The position numbers were made by a program, and so were the translations under genes. From contig CAVTFN010000003.1 in NCBI GenBank assembly GCA_963734065.1, forward strand, positions 1,116,001-1,180,000: a stretch of 64,000 nt of DNA, written 5' to 3'. The DNA is from DATBLE01 sp963734065. Lineage in GTDB: Bacteria; Actinomycetota; Thermoleophilia; Gaiellales; Gaiellaceae. Shown in pieces: positions 1 to 8,730 of the stretch (positions are counted from its first letter, which is position 1; each line of letters starts with the position of its first letter). Below the pieces are notes generated by a model. It did no database searches. It was not told where the DNA came from and saw only the letters and a list, made by a program, of their open reading frames with translations.

Positions 1-1906
1 GGACGTTCGGACAGTCCTCGCGGTGGATCGTGATCCCCTTGCCCAGCGAGATGTAGCCGACGATCGGGTCGCCCGGAACCGGCGTGCAGCATTTGGCGAG
101 CCGAACGAGGACGTCCTCGACGCCGGAGACGTTGATCCCGTAGGTCTGGCTGGCCGCCGTGTCCTTCGCCTTCGGCGGCTTGAGCATGACCGCCTCTTCC
201 TCGACCACCTCGGCGGTCTTCAGGCGCTGGATCACCTTGTTGACGATCAGGCTCGCGGGGAGCTTCCCCGAGCCGAGCGCGACGTAGAAGTCCTCGGCCT
301 TCTTGAAGCCGGTCTCGCGGATCACCTGCGCGAGCACCGCCGAGCCGGCGATCTTGCGGTACGGGAGGTTCTGCTGCTTGAGCGCCTGCTCGAGCGTCTC
401 GCGGCCCTTGGCCTCGGCGTCCGCGCGGGTCTCGCGCGAGAACCACTGGCGGATCTTGTTGCGGGCGCGTGAGGACGCCGCCACCGACATCCAGTCGCGC
501 GACGGGCCGCGGCCGGACTTCGAGGTCATGATCTCCATGATGTCGCCGCTCTTCAGGCGGTAGTGGAGCGGGACGATCCGGCCGTTCGCCTTCGCACCGA
601 CGGTGCGGTGGCCGACGTCGGTGTGCACCGAGTAGGCGAAGTCGATCGGCGTCGAGCCGGCCGGCAGGGTCTTCACCTCGCCCTTCGGCGTGAAGACGTA
701 GACCTCGTCGTCGAACAGGTCGGTGCGGAGCGTCTTGATGAACTCGCGCGGGTCGGTCTCGTCCTGCTGCCAGTCCATCACCTGCTTCATCCAGGCCGTC
801 CAGTCGTCGTCGCCCTTGCGCCCCTTGCCGCCGCGCTTGTACGCCCAGTGGGCGGCGATCCCGAGCTCGGCGGTCTCGTGCATCTCCACCGTCCGGACCT
901 GGATCTCCAGCGGCCGTCCCTGCGGGCCGATCACGGTCGTGTGCAGCGCCCGGTAGCGGTTGAGCTTGGGCATTGCGATGTAGTCCTTGAACCGCCCGGG
1001 CATCGGCTTCCAGAGCGAGTGGATCAGCCCGAGCCCGCCGTAGCAGTCGCGCGTCCCCTCTTCACCGGACCGCTCGACCAGCACCCGCATGGCCGTCAGG
1101 TCGTAGATCTCGTTGAACTCGCGGCCCTTCTTCACCATCTTGTCGTAGATCGAGTAGAAGTGCTTCGCGCGGCCGGAGATCTGTGCGGGAATGCCCGCCT
1201 TGTCGAGCTCGCCCTGCAGGACCAGGCTCGCCTCACGGACGTGCTCCTCGCGATCGGCACGGCGCTCGGCGACCATCGTCTTGATCTCCGCGTACTTGCG
1301 CGGATGCAGCGTCTCGAAGGCGAGGTCCTCGAGCTCCCACTTGAGCGCGTGGATGCCGAGCCGGTGTGCGAGCGGGGCGTAGATCTCCAGCGCCTCGCGC
1401 GCCTTCTGCACCTGCTTCTGCTTGCCCAGGTACTCGATCGTGCGCAGGTTGTGGAGCCGGTCGGCGAGCTTGATCAGGATCACACGGACATCCTTCGCCA
1501 TCGCCACGATCAGCTTGCGATAGTTCTCCGCCTCGGCGTGCTCGCGGCTCTGGAACTGGATCCGCGTCAGCTTGGTGACGCCGTCGACGAGCTCCGCGAT
1601 CTCGTCGCCGAACTCGTCCTTGACCGCCTTCAGGTCCTGGTCGGTGTCCTCGACGACGTCGTGGAGGAGGGCGGCGGCGATCGTCTGCTCGTCGAGCTGG
1701 AGCTCCGCGAGGATCTTGGCGACGCCGAACGGGTGGTTGATGAACTCCTCGCCCGAGCGCCGCTGCTGCCCCTCGTGCGCGCTGGCCGCGAACGAGAACG
1801 CACGCGTCACCAGTTCCCGGTCGAGCTCCGGCTTGTACTGCTCGACCGCCTCGATCAGCTCGTCGACGAGCTCCTGGTGTCGATCGGAGACTTCGAGCAC
1901 TGCCAT
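1..1906 (-). CDS. relA: RelA/SpoT bifunctional (p)ppGpp synthetase/hydrolase (partial, C-terminus off window)
   Basis: Makes and degrades the stringent-response alarmone (p)ppGpp in the cytosol. The minus-strand frame is open from an ATG at 1906 to the left edge, giving about 635 residues. An N-terminal HD hydrolase domain has HDVVEDTD near residues 86-93. The synthetase domain has RAKHFYSIYDKM and EIQVRTVEMHETAELGIAAHW-type motifs in the middle. A TGS domain starting VYVFTPKGEVKTLPAGSTP follows, and then the linker. The C-terminal ACT domain lies beyond the window. Both catalytic motif sets look intact, as expected for the single long Rel of actinobacteria. No strong Shine-Dalgarno is visible before the chosen ATG, but the homologous start MAVLEVSDRHQEL fits. 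It reads away from recJ in the same direction. Confidence 0.95.
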   Translation of the reverse strand, partial: MAVLEVSDRHQELVDELIEAVEQYKPELDRELVTRAFSFAASAHEGQQRRSGEEFINHPFGVAKILAELQLDEQTIAAALLHDVVEDTDQDLKAVKDEFGDEIAELVDGVTKLTRIQFQSREHAEAENYRKLIVAMAKDVRVILIKLADRLHNLRTIEYLGKQKQVQKAREALEIYAPLAHRLGIHALKWELEDLAFETLHPRKYAEIKTMVAERRADREEHVREASLVLQGELDKAGIPAQISGRAKHFYSIYDKMVKKGREFNEIYDLTAMRVLVERSGEEGTRDCYGGLGLIHSLWKPMPGRFKDYIAMPKLNRYRALHTTVIGPQGRPLEIQVRTVEMHETAELGIAAHWAYKRGGKGRKGDDDWTAWMKQVMDWQQDETDPREFIKTLRTDLFDDEVYVFTPKGEVKTLPAGSTPIDFAYSVHTDVGHRTVGAKANGRIVPLHYRLKSGDIMEIMTSKSGRGPSRDWMSVAASSRARNKIRQWFSRETRADAEAKGRETLEQALKQQNLPYRKIAGSAVLAQVIRETGFKKAEDFYVALGSGKLPASLIVNKVIQRLKTAEVVEEEAVMLKPPKAKDTAASQTYGINVSGVEDVLVRLAKCCTPVPGDPIVGYISLGKGITIHREDCPNV

Positions 1907-2086
1907 GGTCACATTGTACTTCGGGGGTTCTCGCGCAAAACGTCCCTCAGCCGGGTGTCGTTCCGAAGGAAGTGCGGTACAGATGCCGAAGGGATGCTGG
2001 TCGTGCGTAGACGTCACTTCATCGAACGGAAGCGGGCAGAGCTGCTCGTCCGCGTCTTCGAGCTGCTGCTCGTCCGGTCCTGAGCC

Positions 2087-3976
2087 CTACGCCGCCCGGG
2101 CGAGCTCGGGCGGCGCTTCGAGCAGCGCCCGGAAGGTCTCGGATTCGAGCAGGCTCCGCCAGCCCGTGCCTCCGCCTTCGGCGGCGGCTAGAAGACCGAG
2201 CTCGGCGAAGACGTCGTGTGCTTCCGGGCTGAGGCGACCGGACTTCCATTCAGCCGCGAAGCGCTCCCGCAGCTCCAGGTACCGGTCGGGCGTCTCGAAG
2301 ATGCGGCGGACGACGAGCTGCGGCGAGGTCGTCCCGTTCCAGGTGTTCTCCTGGAGCCGGAAGGCGAGGTCGTGGGCACCGACCCGGCGGAAGCGGTCGA
2401 GCTGCGGCCCCAGCCCGAAGGCGATCGCGCTGCCGGCGGGGCGGCCGCGGTCGCGGACGCGAAACCGGAGGTGCTTGCCCTCACCGACGGTCGCGAGCTC
2501 GCTCAGCTCACAGCCGGCGACGAGCAGGTTGATGCCGGGATTCCCGAGGCCGAACGGAGCGAGGCGCCGGAGCTCGCCGCACAGGGAGAGCGTGAGCGCC
2601 GAGCCGGGGACGATCGCGTCGACCGGCGTGACCGGAGCCAGCTCGTCGTCGTCGAGGTGGGCGTCGGCGTACGCCGCGAACGCCTCTGCGAGGTCGTCTA
2701 CCGAGTCGGGTCGGATCGAGAGGCCGGCGGCGGCGCGGTGCCCGCCGAAGCGATCGAGGTGATCCGCACACGCGGCGAGGCCGGCGTGGAGGTCGAAGGC
2801 GGGTATGGAACGGCCGCTGCCCTTCCACAGGTCACCGTCAGTGCCCGCGATCAGCACGACGGGGCGGTGGTAGCGCTCCGCCAGTCGAGAGGCGACGATC
2901 CCGATCACGCCCTCGTGCCAGCTCTCGTCCGCGAGGACGTATCCCTTCTGCCGCCGTCGTGCCTCCGGCCACGCGTCGATGACGGCCGAGGCCTCGCGGA
3001 GGATCCGTTCCTCGACCGCCTGGCGCTCGCGGTTCAGCTCCTCCAGCTCCGTCGCGATCCGGGCGGCGGTGTCCTCGTCGTCGGTCAGCAGCAGCTCGAG
3101 CGCGGCCGTCGGCCTGCCGAGACGCCCGGCGGCGTTGATCCGCGGGGCGAGCCGGAAGCCGACGGCACCCTCGTCGACGACAGCCGCATCCACGCGGGCC
3201 GACCGAAGCAGTGCCTTCAGGCCGGGCCGCGTGGACGTGGCGAGACGACGGAGCCCGACGATCGCGAGCGCACGGTTCTCGTCGACGAGTGGGACGACGT
3301 CGGCGATCGTCGCCAGGGCGACGAGATCGAGGTGACGGGCGAGCCGCTCGTCCCCCGGGCCGAGCAGCGCCTCGGCGAGCTTGTAGACGACGCCGGTGCC
3401 GCACAGCTCGGGGAACGGGTACGCCGAGGGCTTCGTCGCGACGATCGGACAGTCGGGGAGCGTGTCGCCCGGGCGGTGGTGGTCGGTGACGATCACCTCG
3501 AGCCCCGACGCCCTGGCGGCCGCGATCTCCTCGACGGCAGTGATCCCGCAGTCGACGGTGAGCACGAGCCCGCATCCAGCCCCGGCGAGACGCGTCAGCG
3601 TCTCGCCCGCCAGTCCGTAGCCCTCCTCGAAGCGGCTGGGCAGGTGCCACTCGACGTCGGCGCCGAGCTCCCGGAGCACGAGCACCGCGAGTGTGGTCGC
3701 GCAGATCCCGTCGACGTCGTAGTCGCCGTGGACGCAGATCTTCGTGCCGGCATCGATCGCGGCGCGAATCCGCTCGCAGGCTTCCCGCATGTCGCCGAGC
3801 GCGAACGGATCGTGACCGGGCAGCTCGCCGTCCAGGAACGCCTTTGCCTGTTCGGGGTCGGCATACCCGCGGCGGACGAGCACGCTCGCTGTCGTGTCAG
3901 TCAGGTCGAGCGCGGCAGCGAGGGACGCCGCGTGCTCCGGATCGCAATGCTTGATCGTCCACGTCCCCTCGACCAT
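2087..3976 (-). CDS. recJ: single-stranded-DNA-specific exonuclease RecJ
   Basis: A 5'-3' ssDNA exonuclease used in recombination and mismatch or base-excision repair. The 629-residue protein has the DHH phosphoesterase motifs: HGDYDVDG (83-90), VDCGIT (141-146) and DHH at 165-167. The DHHA1 domain is represented by GGHRAAAGLSI around residue 415, and an OB-fold follows. Length matches the compact RecJ form. The ATG start is at 3976. It lies just downstream of the nucleotidyltransferase gene in the same direction and may be at the tail of that operon (48-bp gap). The pairing with relA downstream is common in actinobacteria. Confidence 0.95.
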   Translation of the reverse strand: MVEGTWTIKHCDPEHAASLAAALDLTDTTASVLVRRGYADPEQAKAFLDGELPGHDPFALGDMREACERIRAAIDAGTKICVHGDYDVDGICATTLAVLVLRELGADVEWHLPSRFEEGYGLAGETLTRLAGAGCGLVLTVDCGITAVEEIAAARASGLEVIVTDHHRPGDTLPDCPIVATKPSAYPFPELCGTGVVYKLAEALLGPGDERLARHLDLVALATIADVVPLVDENRALAIVGLRRLATSTRPGLKALLRSARVDAAVVDEGAVGFRLAPRINAAGRLGRPTAALELLLTDDEDTAARIATELEELNRERQAVEERILREASAVIDAWPEARRRQKGYVLADESWHEGVIGIVASRLAERYHRPVVLIAGTDGDLWKGSGRSIPAFDLHAGLAACADHLDRFGGHRAAAGLSIRPDSVDDLAEAFAAYADAHLDDDELAPVTPVDAIVPGSALTLSLCGELRRLAPFGLGNPGINLLVAGCELSELATVGEGKHLRFRVRDRGRPAGSAIAFGLGPQLDRFRRVGAHDLAFRLQENTWNGTTSPQLVVRRIFETPDRYLELRERFAAEWKSGRLSPEAHDVFAELGLLAAAEGGGTGWRSLLESETFRALLEAPPELARAA

Positions 3977-4024
3977 GGACAGTCGAAGGTACGCACGGCA
4001 CCGGACGGAGCCTCGAGGGCACGC

Positions 4025-5149
4025 TCAGAGGTGACGGACCGGCTCGCCGCGGCGCCGCAGGGCCACGCGATAGGCGCGCCGGGCGCCGGCCAGCGGAACC
4101 TGCCGGGTCCGCTCCAGCCGCCAGCGTCGCCGGAGGAATCCCGGGAATGAGGCGATCGTGGCCATGGCCGTCAGGCCACCGGTCTCGGCCAGATGCTCGC
4201 CCACCGCCTGCGGGAGCGAGCCCAGACGCCCCGGCGGCCGCGTGCTGCACGCGTAGCCGATTCGCTCGCGCCGACCCGGTCGCCGAGCGCCGAGCGTCCG
4301 GCGGACGTCGGCCGGCACGGAGACGCCGGGAAGACCGTCGAGGTACCCGAGCGCCTCGCGGAGCCGAAGCCCCTGCCCCCAGACGAGCCCCGCTGCGACC
4401 AGCCGTTCCCAGTCGATCTCGTCCGGCACGGATCGCTGGATCATTGCCGCGTCGAGGATCCACTGGAGCGACGGCGCGGGACGCGTGCGGGCCCCGGTGA
4501 CGATCGCGGCGAGCAGGTCGTCGGTCGGCGCGAGCGCCTTCACCGGGACGCCCTGCTCGTCGAGATCGGTCGCAGCATCCCAGAGCGGCCCGTACGGAGA
4601 CGGCAGCGCGACGTCCGGACCGAGAGTCGTGCTCAGCAGGCAGGCGTTCTCCCCGTCGTCGAGCAGGACGAGGGGATCGGCATGGCTCGCCCGGCCCGGG
4701 CCGCGTGCCACCCACCCGGCGCTCCCGAGTGCCTTCACCGCCGCCACGACGTCGTCGTTCCGAACGAGCAGCTCGATCGCCGGCGTGGGCCGCAGTCCGA
4801 GCGTGGCGTAGTAGCGGCGGGCGGCGCCGATGCTGCCCACGAGCAGGAAGGGGACGCCGGCGGATTCGAGCGCGCGGGCGCTGACCGCGAGACGTTCTCG
4901 GAGCAGCGTGTTCCGCGCCCACGTGCTGCGGTACATGCCCTTCAGCCGCGGCAGCAACGGCTCGTCGGGGACGGCGGCATCGAGCGCGCGGTAGACGAGG
5001 GGAAGAGCGGCGAACGTCCCGTCCTCGATCGCCTGCAGGTCGAGCCCGGGAAGCAGCTCGCGCCAGGCGGCCTCGGCCTCGGAGCGGTCGCCCAGCGCGG
5101 TCTCGAGCAGGAGCCGCTGCTGACGCGTCGGCCAGAAGGCTCGCTTCAC
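4025..5149 (-). CDS. NTP_transf_5-like protein with degenerate active site (second copy)
   Basis: A 374-residue protein starting at a GTG that overlaps the stop of the upstream glycosyltransferase (GTGA). It has the layout of the uncharacterised nucleotidyltransferase family (NTP_transf_5): a helical N-terminus, then FLLVGSIGAARRYYATLGL (about 101-119) and RPTPAIELLV (about 120-129). In the paralogue at 8731-9771 the matching stretch is RSFVDIDLLV, so the two metal-binding Asp positions here read Ala and Glu. The canonical LLKG is also replaced by LLVG. I infer it is catalytically weak or a binding paralogue. It is the last gene of the PqqD/HPr-kinase/glycosyltransferase operon. Substrate unknown. 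Confidence 0.72.
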   Translation of the reverse strand: MKRAFWPTRQQRLLLETALGDRSEAEAAWRELLPGLDLQAIEDGTFAALPLVYRALDAAVPDEPLLPRLKGMYRSTWARNTLLRERLAVSARALESAGVPFLLVGSIGAARRYYATLGLRPTPAIELLVRNDDVVAAVKALGSAGWVARGPGRASHADPLVLLDDGENACLLSTTLGPDVALPSPYGPLWDAATDLDEQGVPVKALAPTDDLLAAIVTGARTRPAPSLQWILDAAMIQRSVPDEIDWERLVAAGLVWGQGLRLREALGYLDGLPGVSVPADVRRTLGARRPGRRERIGYACSTRPPGRLGSLPQAVGEHLAETGGLTAMATIASFPGFLRRRWRLERTRQVPLAGARRAYRVALRRRGEPVRHL

Positions 5150-5784
5150 CGGGAGGCCCGCGAGCGCTCCAGCTTGGCCCGGATCAGCGCGGTCTGCGCG
5201 ACGACGTCGTATCGACCTGCGACGAGGTTCTCGCCGTGATACCGGCGGCGCATCACGATCTCCGGGAGCACGACGAATCGGTGCCCGCCTTCTCGCATCC
5301 GGATGAGCAGGTCGGTGTCCTCGGGGCCGCGCAGGCGGGGGTCGAATCCTCCCAGCTCGGCCAGCGTGCGTTTCCGCGCCACCATCGTCATCGCCGGGAT
5401 CCCGTCGAGATCGCCCCACACGACGTCGGGGACCGCACCCGGCGGCGGCGTGATCCAGACCTGCCGGCCGAGCGTCGCGCTGATCTCCGGGTGCTCGATC
5501 AGGTACCCGACCTGCACGGAGAGCCTCGTCGGCAGCTGCACGTCGTCCGCGTCGGCGAAGGCGACGATCTCGCCTCGCGTCGCCGCGATGCCGGCGTTGC
5601 GCGCCGCGGCGGGGCCCTGGTTCTCCTGCCGGAGGTACCGCAGCCCCGGGTACGAGCGCGCGATCGCGCCGCTGCCGTCCGTCGAGCCGTCGTCGACGAC
5701 GACCACCTCGAAGGGCTCGTAGTCCTGGGCGAAGAGGCTGTCGAGCGCCTCGCGGAGAAACCCCGCAGCGTTGTAGACGGGCAC
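5146..5784 (-). CDS. family 2 glycosyltransferase (copy c)
   Basis: GT-A fold sugar transferase of about 212 residues. It shows VVVVDDGSTDGSGAIARSYP, then FADADDV (DXD-type metal motif), GGFDPRLRGPEDTDLLIR (acceptor loop) and an RRRYHGENL tail. The first in-frame canonical start is GTG at 5784, inside the first beta strand. Upstream in-frame codons (LITGPLVSVV, from about 5814) match the usual GT2 N-terminus, so translation may begin at an ATT or CTG overlapping the preceding stop. It is strikingly similar to the gene at 6494-7174, which implies tandem duplication. The sugar and acceptor are unknown. The operon context suggests glycosylation of a product handled by the PqqD-like protein. Confidence 0.85.
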   Translation of the reverse strand: MPVYNAAGFLREALDSLFAQDYEPFEVVVVDDGSTDGSGAIARSYPGLRYLRQENQGPAAARNAGIAATRGEIVAFADADDVQLPTRLSVQVGYLIEHPEISATLGRQVWITPPPGAVPDVVWGDLDGIPAMTMVARKRTLAELGGFDPRLRGPEDTDLLIRMREGGHRFVVLPEIVMRRRYHGENLVAGRYDVVAQTALIRAKLERSRASR

Positions 5785-5810
5785 GACGACGCTGACGAGC
5801 GGCCCGGTAA

Positions 5811-6497
5811 TCAGGACGCCTGCCGCCGCCGCTGCAGCGCGGATCGGACCACCTGCAGGTAGTCGGAGCGGGAATCGCGCTCCCGGATGCCGGTGTTGCT
5901 GTCGTGGAGCCGGCGCTCGAGGACGATGTCCGGCAGGATCAGCCCCTTCAGACCGGCCTCGGTCGCCCGCGCATACCAGTCCACGCCCTCCCCGACGCGC
6001 ACGTCGGTCAAGAAGGGCCCGACCCGGTCGAACGATTCGCGCCGGATCAGCATCGCGTTCGGCGCGACGAACGGCGCGGGGGGCGAGGGGCGAAACGCCG
6101 CCTGCTCCTCGGGCGGCAGGTCGGGGCTGACGAACTCGCGAACATGGCCGAACACCATGTCCAGCTCCGGCGTCTGCGCCAGCGCCGCCAGCTGCCGCTC
6201 GAGCTTGTCCGGCAGGAAGCGGTCGTCGGCGTCGAGGAACGAGAGGTAGCGCCCTTGCGCGAGCCGGACCGCGTGGTTGCGCGCGGCGCCGATTCCGCCG
6301 TTCGGCTGGCTCGCGAGACGGATTCGATCCCCGTATCCGCGTGCGACCGCGAACGTCTCGTCCTCGGAGCCGTCGTCGACGACGACGACCTCGACCTGCC
6401 GGTGGGTCTGGTCGAGGACGCTGTCGATCGCCTCGCCGAGATACCGCTCGGCGTTGTAGGCCGGGATCAGCACGCTGACCAGGTCGGCAGGGGTCAT
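5811..6497 (-). CDS. family 2 glycosyltransferase (copy b)
   Basis: A 228-residue GT2 enzyme. LVSVLIPAYNAERYLGEAID opens the fold, VVVVDDGSEDETF binds the nucleotide, and FLDADDRF holds the DXD. It diverges from its two neighbours in the second half (FVAPNAMLIRRESFDRVGPF, then VDWYARATEAG), so it probably uses a different acceptor. The ATG at 6497 overlaps the stop of the upstream gene as ATGA, showing translational coupling. It is cytosolic, with no membrane segments. It belongs to the operon from 9.8 to 4.0 kb. Confidence 0.87.
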   Translation of the reverse strand: MTPADLVSVLIPAYNAERYLGEAIDSVLDQTHRQVEVVVVDDGSEDETFAVARGYGDRIRLASQPNGGIGAARNHAVRLAQGRYLSFLDADDRFLPDKLERQLAALAQTPELDMVFGHVREFVSPDLPPEEQAAFRPSPPAPFVAPNAMLIRRESFDRVGPFLTDVRVGEGVDWYARATEAGLKGLILPDIVLERRLHDSNTGIRERDSRSDYLQVVRSALQRRRQAS

Positions 6498-7174
6498 GCC
6501 TCGCGCTCGGCCGCGGTCCGCTCCCGGTCGAGCTTGGCCTTGATCAGACGCGCGGGCAGTCCCTTGTCGACGCCGCGGCCGAGAACGAGGTTGCCGCCGT
6601 GATAGCGACGGTGCATCACGATCTCCGGGAGCACCTCGATCTCGTGGCCGCGCTCCCGCAGCCGGATGAGCAGGTCGAGATCGTCGGTCGGGCTCACAGC
6701 CGGGTCGAAGCCGCCGATCTCGAGAATGGTCGACCTGCGGAGGACGACGGACGTCGGCTGCACGTCGGGCAGGTCGCCCCACGCCGTGTCGCGTGTCATT
6801 TCGGGTGGCTCTCCGATCGAGCCCTGCTTCGCGAGCGTCACCGTCGCCTCCGGATGCTCGAGCAGATACCCGACCTGGACGGAAAGCTTGTTGGACAGCA
6901 TGACGTCGTCGGCGTCGAAGAAAGCCAGAAACTCGCCCGCCGCCGCCGCGATGCCGGCGTTGCGTGCCACGGCGGGACCCTGGTTCTCCTGCCGGAGGTA
7001 CCGCACTTCCGGGTACGAGCGCGCGATCGCGCCGCTGCCGTCCGTCGAGCCGTCGTCGACGACGACCACCTCGAACGGCTCGTAGTCCTGCGCGAGGACG
7101 CTGTCGAGCGCTTCGCGGAGGAACGGCTCGGCGTTGTACACGGGAATCACCACGCTGACGAGCGGGTGGCTCAC
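6494..7174 (-). CDS. family 2 glycosyltransferase (copy a)
   Basis: A 226-residue GT2 enzyme starting at a GTG that overlaps the HPr-kinase-like stop (GTGA). Motifs are PLVSVVIPVYNAEPFLREAL, VVVVDDGSTDGSG, FFDADDV and an acceptor loop around GGFDPAVSPTDDLDLLIRLR. It shares long near-identical blocks with copy c, both in protein and in DNA (an approximately 80-nt stretch around 7012-7091 versus 5649-5728 with one mismatch). This indicates recent duplication or gene conversion. Likely a sugar-transferring tailoring enzyme; donor and acceptor cannot be read from sequence. Confidence 0.87.
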   Translation of the reverse strand: MSHPLVSVVIPVYNAEPFLREALDSVLAQDYEPFEVVVVDDGSTDGSGAIARSYPEVRYLRQENQGPAVARNAGIAAAAGEFLAFFDADDVMLSNKLSVQVGYLLEHPEATVTLAKQGSIGEPPEMTRDTAWGDLPDVQPTSVVLRRSTILEIGGFDPAVSPTDDLDLLIRLRERGHEIEVLPEIVMHRRYHGGNLVLGRGVDKGLPARLIKAKLDRERTAAEREA

Positions 7175-8223
7175 CGAGAAGCCTCCAGGAGCTCGACGAT
7201 CGGCTCCGGGATCCGCGCCAGGTCCGAGCCGAGCTCGAGGGTGAAGCACGGGACACGCCCGACCAACGCGGCCATCTCCGCGAGTGCATCCGGCTGCGGC
7301 GGATGGAGTTGGAAGATCGTGCTCGGCGCAAGCGCCGCGAGCGCGGCGCCGGCGGGACGCGGCACGGCACGCGTCGCGGGCGTCTGCGCGACGACGCGCG
7401 GGACGAGGATCGCCCGCAGCGGAAAGCCGGCGATCGCCCTGCCCGGAGCGGCCTCCTCGACGTAGACGACCGCCTTCTCGCCCGCCTCCCGCTCGGGGTT
7501 CCCGACGGCACCGCCGAACTCGGGGAAGCGTGCGAGCTGGTGGTCCTCCAGCTTTCCGGAGGAGTAGAGGCTGTGCACCCACGGCTGTGGGTGCGGGGCG
7601 ACCGCGACGTAGTCGTCGCCTGCGTACCGGAGGCCCGCGGCCAGGCAGGCGAGCGAGGTCGTCGACTTCCCCGACCCGCCCCGGCCGACCAGGAGAACGC
7701 CGCCGTCCGGCGTTCCGACCGCGCCTCCGTGCAGCTGGAGGATGCCCCGACGCCCGAGCCACCAGTGCAGGATCGCGCGCAGAGGCGCGGCCGCTTCCCA
7801 CGACGGGATCGCATCCGGTGTCGGCGCCCAGAACCACGCCTCGGCCGACTCCGCGTCGAGGACACTGAGCGACCGCCAGCGGTTCAGGGCTTGCACGCCG
7901 TTCCGTTCGTAGTAGTACATCGGGCCGTCCTCGGTGCTCAGCTGCTCGCCGAGGAGCGGCGGCGCAGCACCTCCGGTCGACTCGGAGTCCCAGATGTTGA
8001 TCGTCAGGCCCGCCCCCGAGGCAGGAGCTCGAAGGTGGTCGAACGCGCGTCCGACGCGCAGCAGCATCTCCTCACCGGCGAAGCGGCACGTGACGGAGTT
8101 GCCCGCGACAAGGTACGAGCGCTCGACGCGGCCCGCACGCTCGGCGGCGGCTTCGAAGAGCGCTTCGACCGCGAGCCTCGGGTGCTCGGGCAGCGAGCGA
8201 GCGTCAGCCGCGGTCACGCTCAT
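7171..8223 (-). CDS. HPr kinase-like (HprK-related) ATPase
   Basis: A 350-residue protein with a P-loop GRGGSGKST at 180-188 followed by YAGDDYVAV (200-208), the HprK-type Walker A and second acidic motif, preceded by LQLHGGAVG. The N-terminal 150 residues are lineage-specific. True HprK phosphorylates HPr, but relatives in RiPP clusters (for example the paeninodin lasso peptide pathway) phosphorylate the precursor peptide. Because the gene lies next to a PqqD/RRE gene and nucleotidyltransferases, I infer a modification role rather than sugar-PTS control. No PTS genes are nearby. The ATG at 8223 sits 12 bases after the PqqD stop, and the stop overlaps the next GTG. Confidence 0.8.
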   Translation of the reverse strand: MSVTAADARSLPEHPRLAVEALFEAAAERAGRVERSYLVAGNSVTCRFAGEEMLLRVGRAFDHLRAPASGAGLTINIWDSESTGGAAPPLLGEQLSTEDGPMYYYERNGVQALNRWRSLSVLDAESAEAWFWAPTPDAIPSWEAAAPLRAILHWWLGRRGILQLHGGAVGTPDGGVLLVGRGGSGKSTTSLACLAAGLRYAGDDYVAVAPHPQPWVHSLYSSGKLEDHQLARFPEFGGAVGNPEREAGEKAVVYVEEAAPGRAIAGFPLRAILVPRVVAQTPATRAVPRPAGAALAALAPSTIFQLHPPQPDALAEMAALVGRVPCFTLELGSDLARIPEPIVELLEASR

Positions 8224-8235
8224 GGGCCGACTGGC

Positions 8236-8655
8236 CTAGGCGCCGTCTGTCGCGGCCGGAGCAGCATGCGGCCAGCCGGCGTCGTCGACCCTGTGCACGG
8301 GATCGAGCAGGATGATGTCCTGCAGGTCCTCGTACTTCTCGAGCTGGGGCTCTACGAACGTTCCGTCGGCTGCCGGCTCGAAGGTCGGAAGCGGTGCCGC
8401 AGGCGCCGTGCCGGGAGCAATCAGCCTTTCGGACTCGAGCTGCCGGACCAGGCCGGCGACCGAGGCCTCGATCGAACCGGGCTCGGCGGTGTAGACGTCT
8501 TCGAGCGCCGTCACGATCGCCGCGGAACCCGCGCCCTGCGCGAGCGCATCCCAGATCTCCGGTGCCGATCCCCGCAGGCTGTAGTAGGTGCCCGAGGACA
8601 GGTCGATGATGATCGTCTCGCCGTCGACCGTCTCGTGCATCACCTGCGGGCTCAC
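8236..8655 (-). CDS. PqqD-family (RRE) protein with leader-like C-terminal tail
   Basis: A small winged-helix protein of the PqqD type, the fold that binds RiPP leader peptides. VSPQVMHETVDGETIIIDLS and GTYYSLRGSAPEIWDAL are the typical core. I choose the GTG at 8655 because a GGAGGGGAGGGG purine run sits 6 bases upstream; an ATG at 8676 would put that run inside the gene. After a Pro/Ala linker the tail reads FVEPQLEKYEDLQD, then IILLDPVHRVDDAGWP. The aromatic-x-x-P-x-L pattern resembles lasso-peptide leaders (YxxPxLxxxG). I infer that the protein may bind partner enzymes, or even its own tail. No separate precursor gene was found beside it. Confidence 0.8.
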   Translation of the reverse strand: MSPQVMHETVDGETIIIDLSSGTYYSLRGSAPEIWDALAQGAGSAAIVTALEDVYTAEPGSIEASVAGLVRQLESERLIAPGTAPAAPLPTFEPAADGTFVEPQLEKYEDLQDIILLDPVHRVDDAGWPHAAPAATDGA

Positions 8656-8730
8656 GAGAAACCCCTCCCCTCCCATGGATCTACTGTAGGCGGCGACGTC
8701 GCGGCTGTCTACAGGCAGCGGCCCCGGTCG

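Noticed and set aside
23..2083. Long plus-strand open frames over relA
   Set aside because: They are antisense shadows: the minus frame carries clear HD, synthetase and TGS motifs, and the plus products are Arg/Leu-rich without motifs.
2216..4150. A 644-codon plus-strand frame opposite recJ
   Set aside because: High-GC shadow of recJ; the minus strand has DHH motifs in order.
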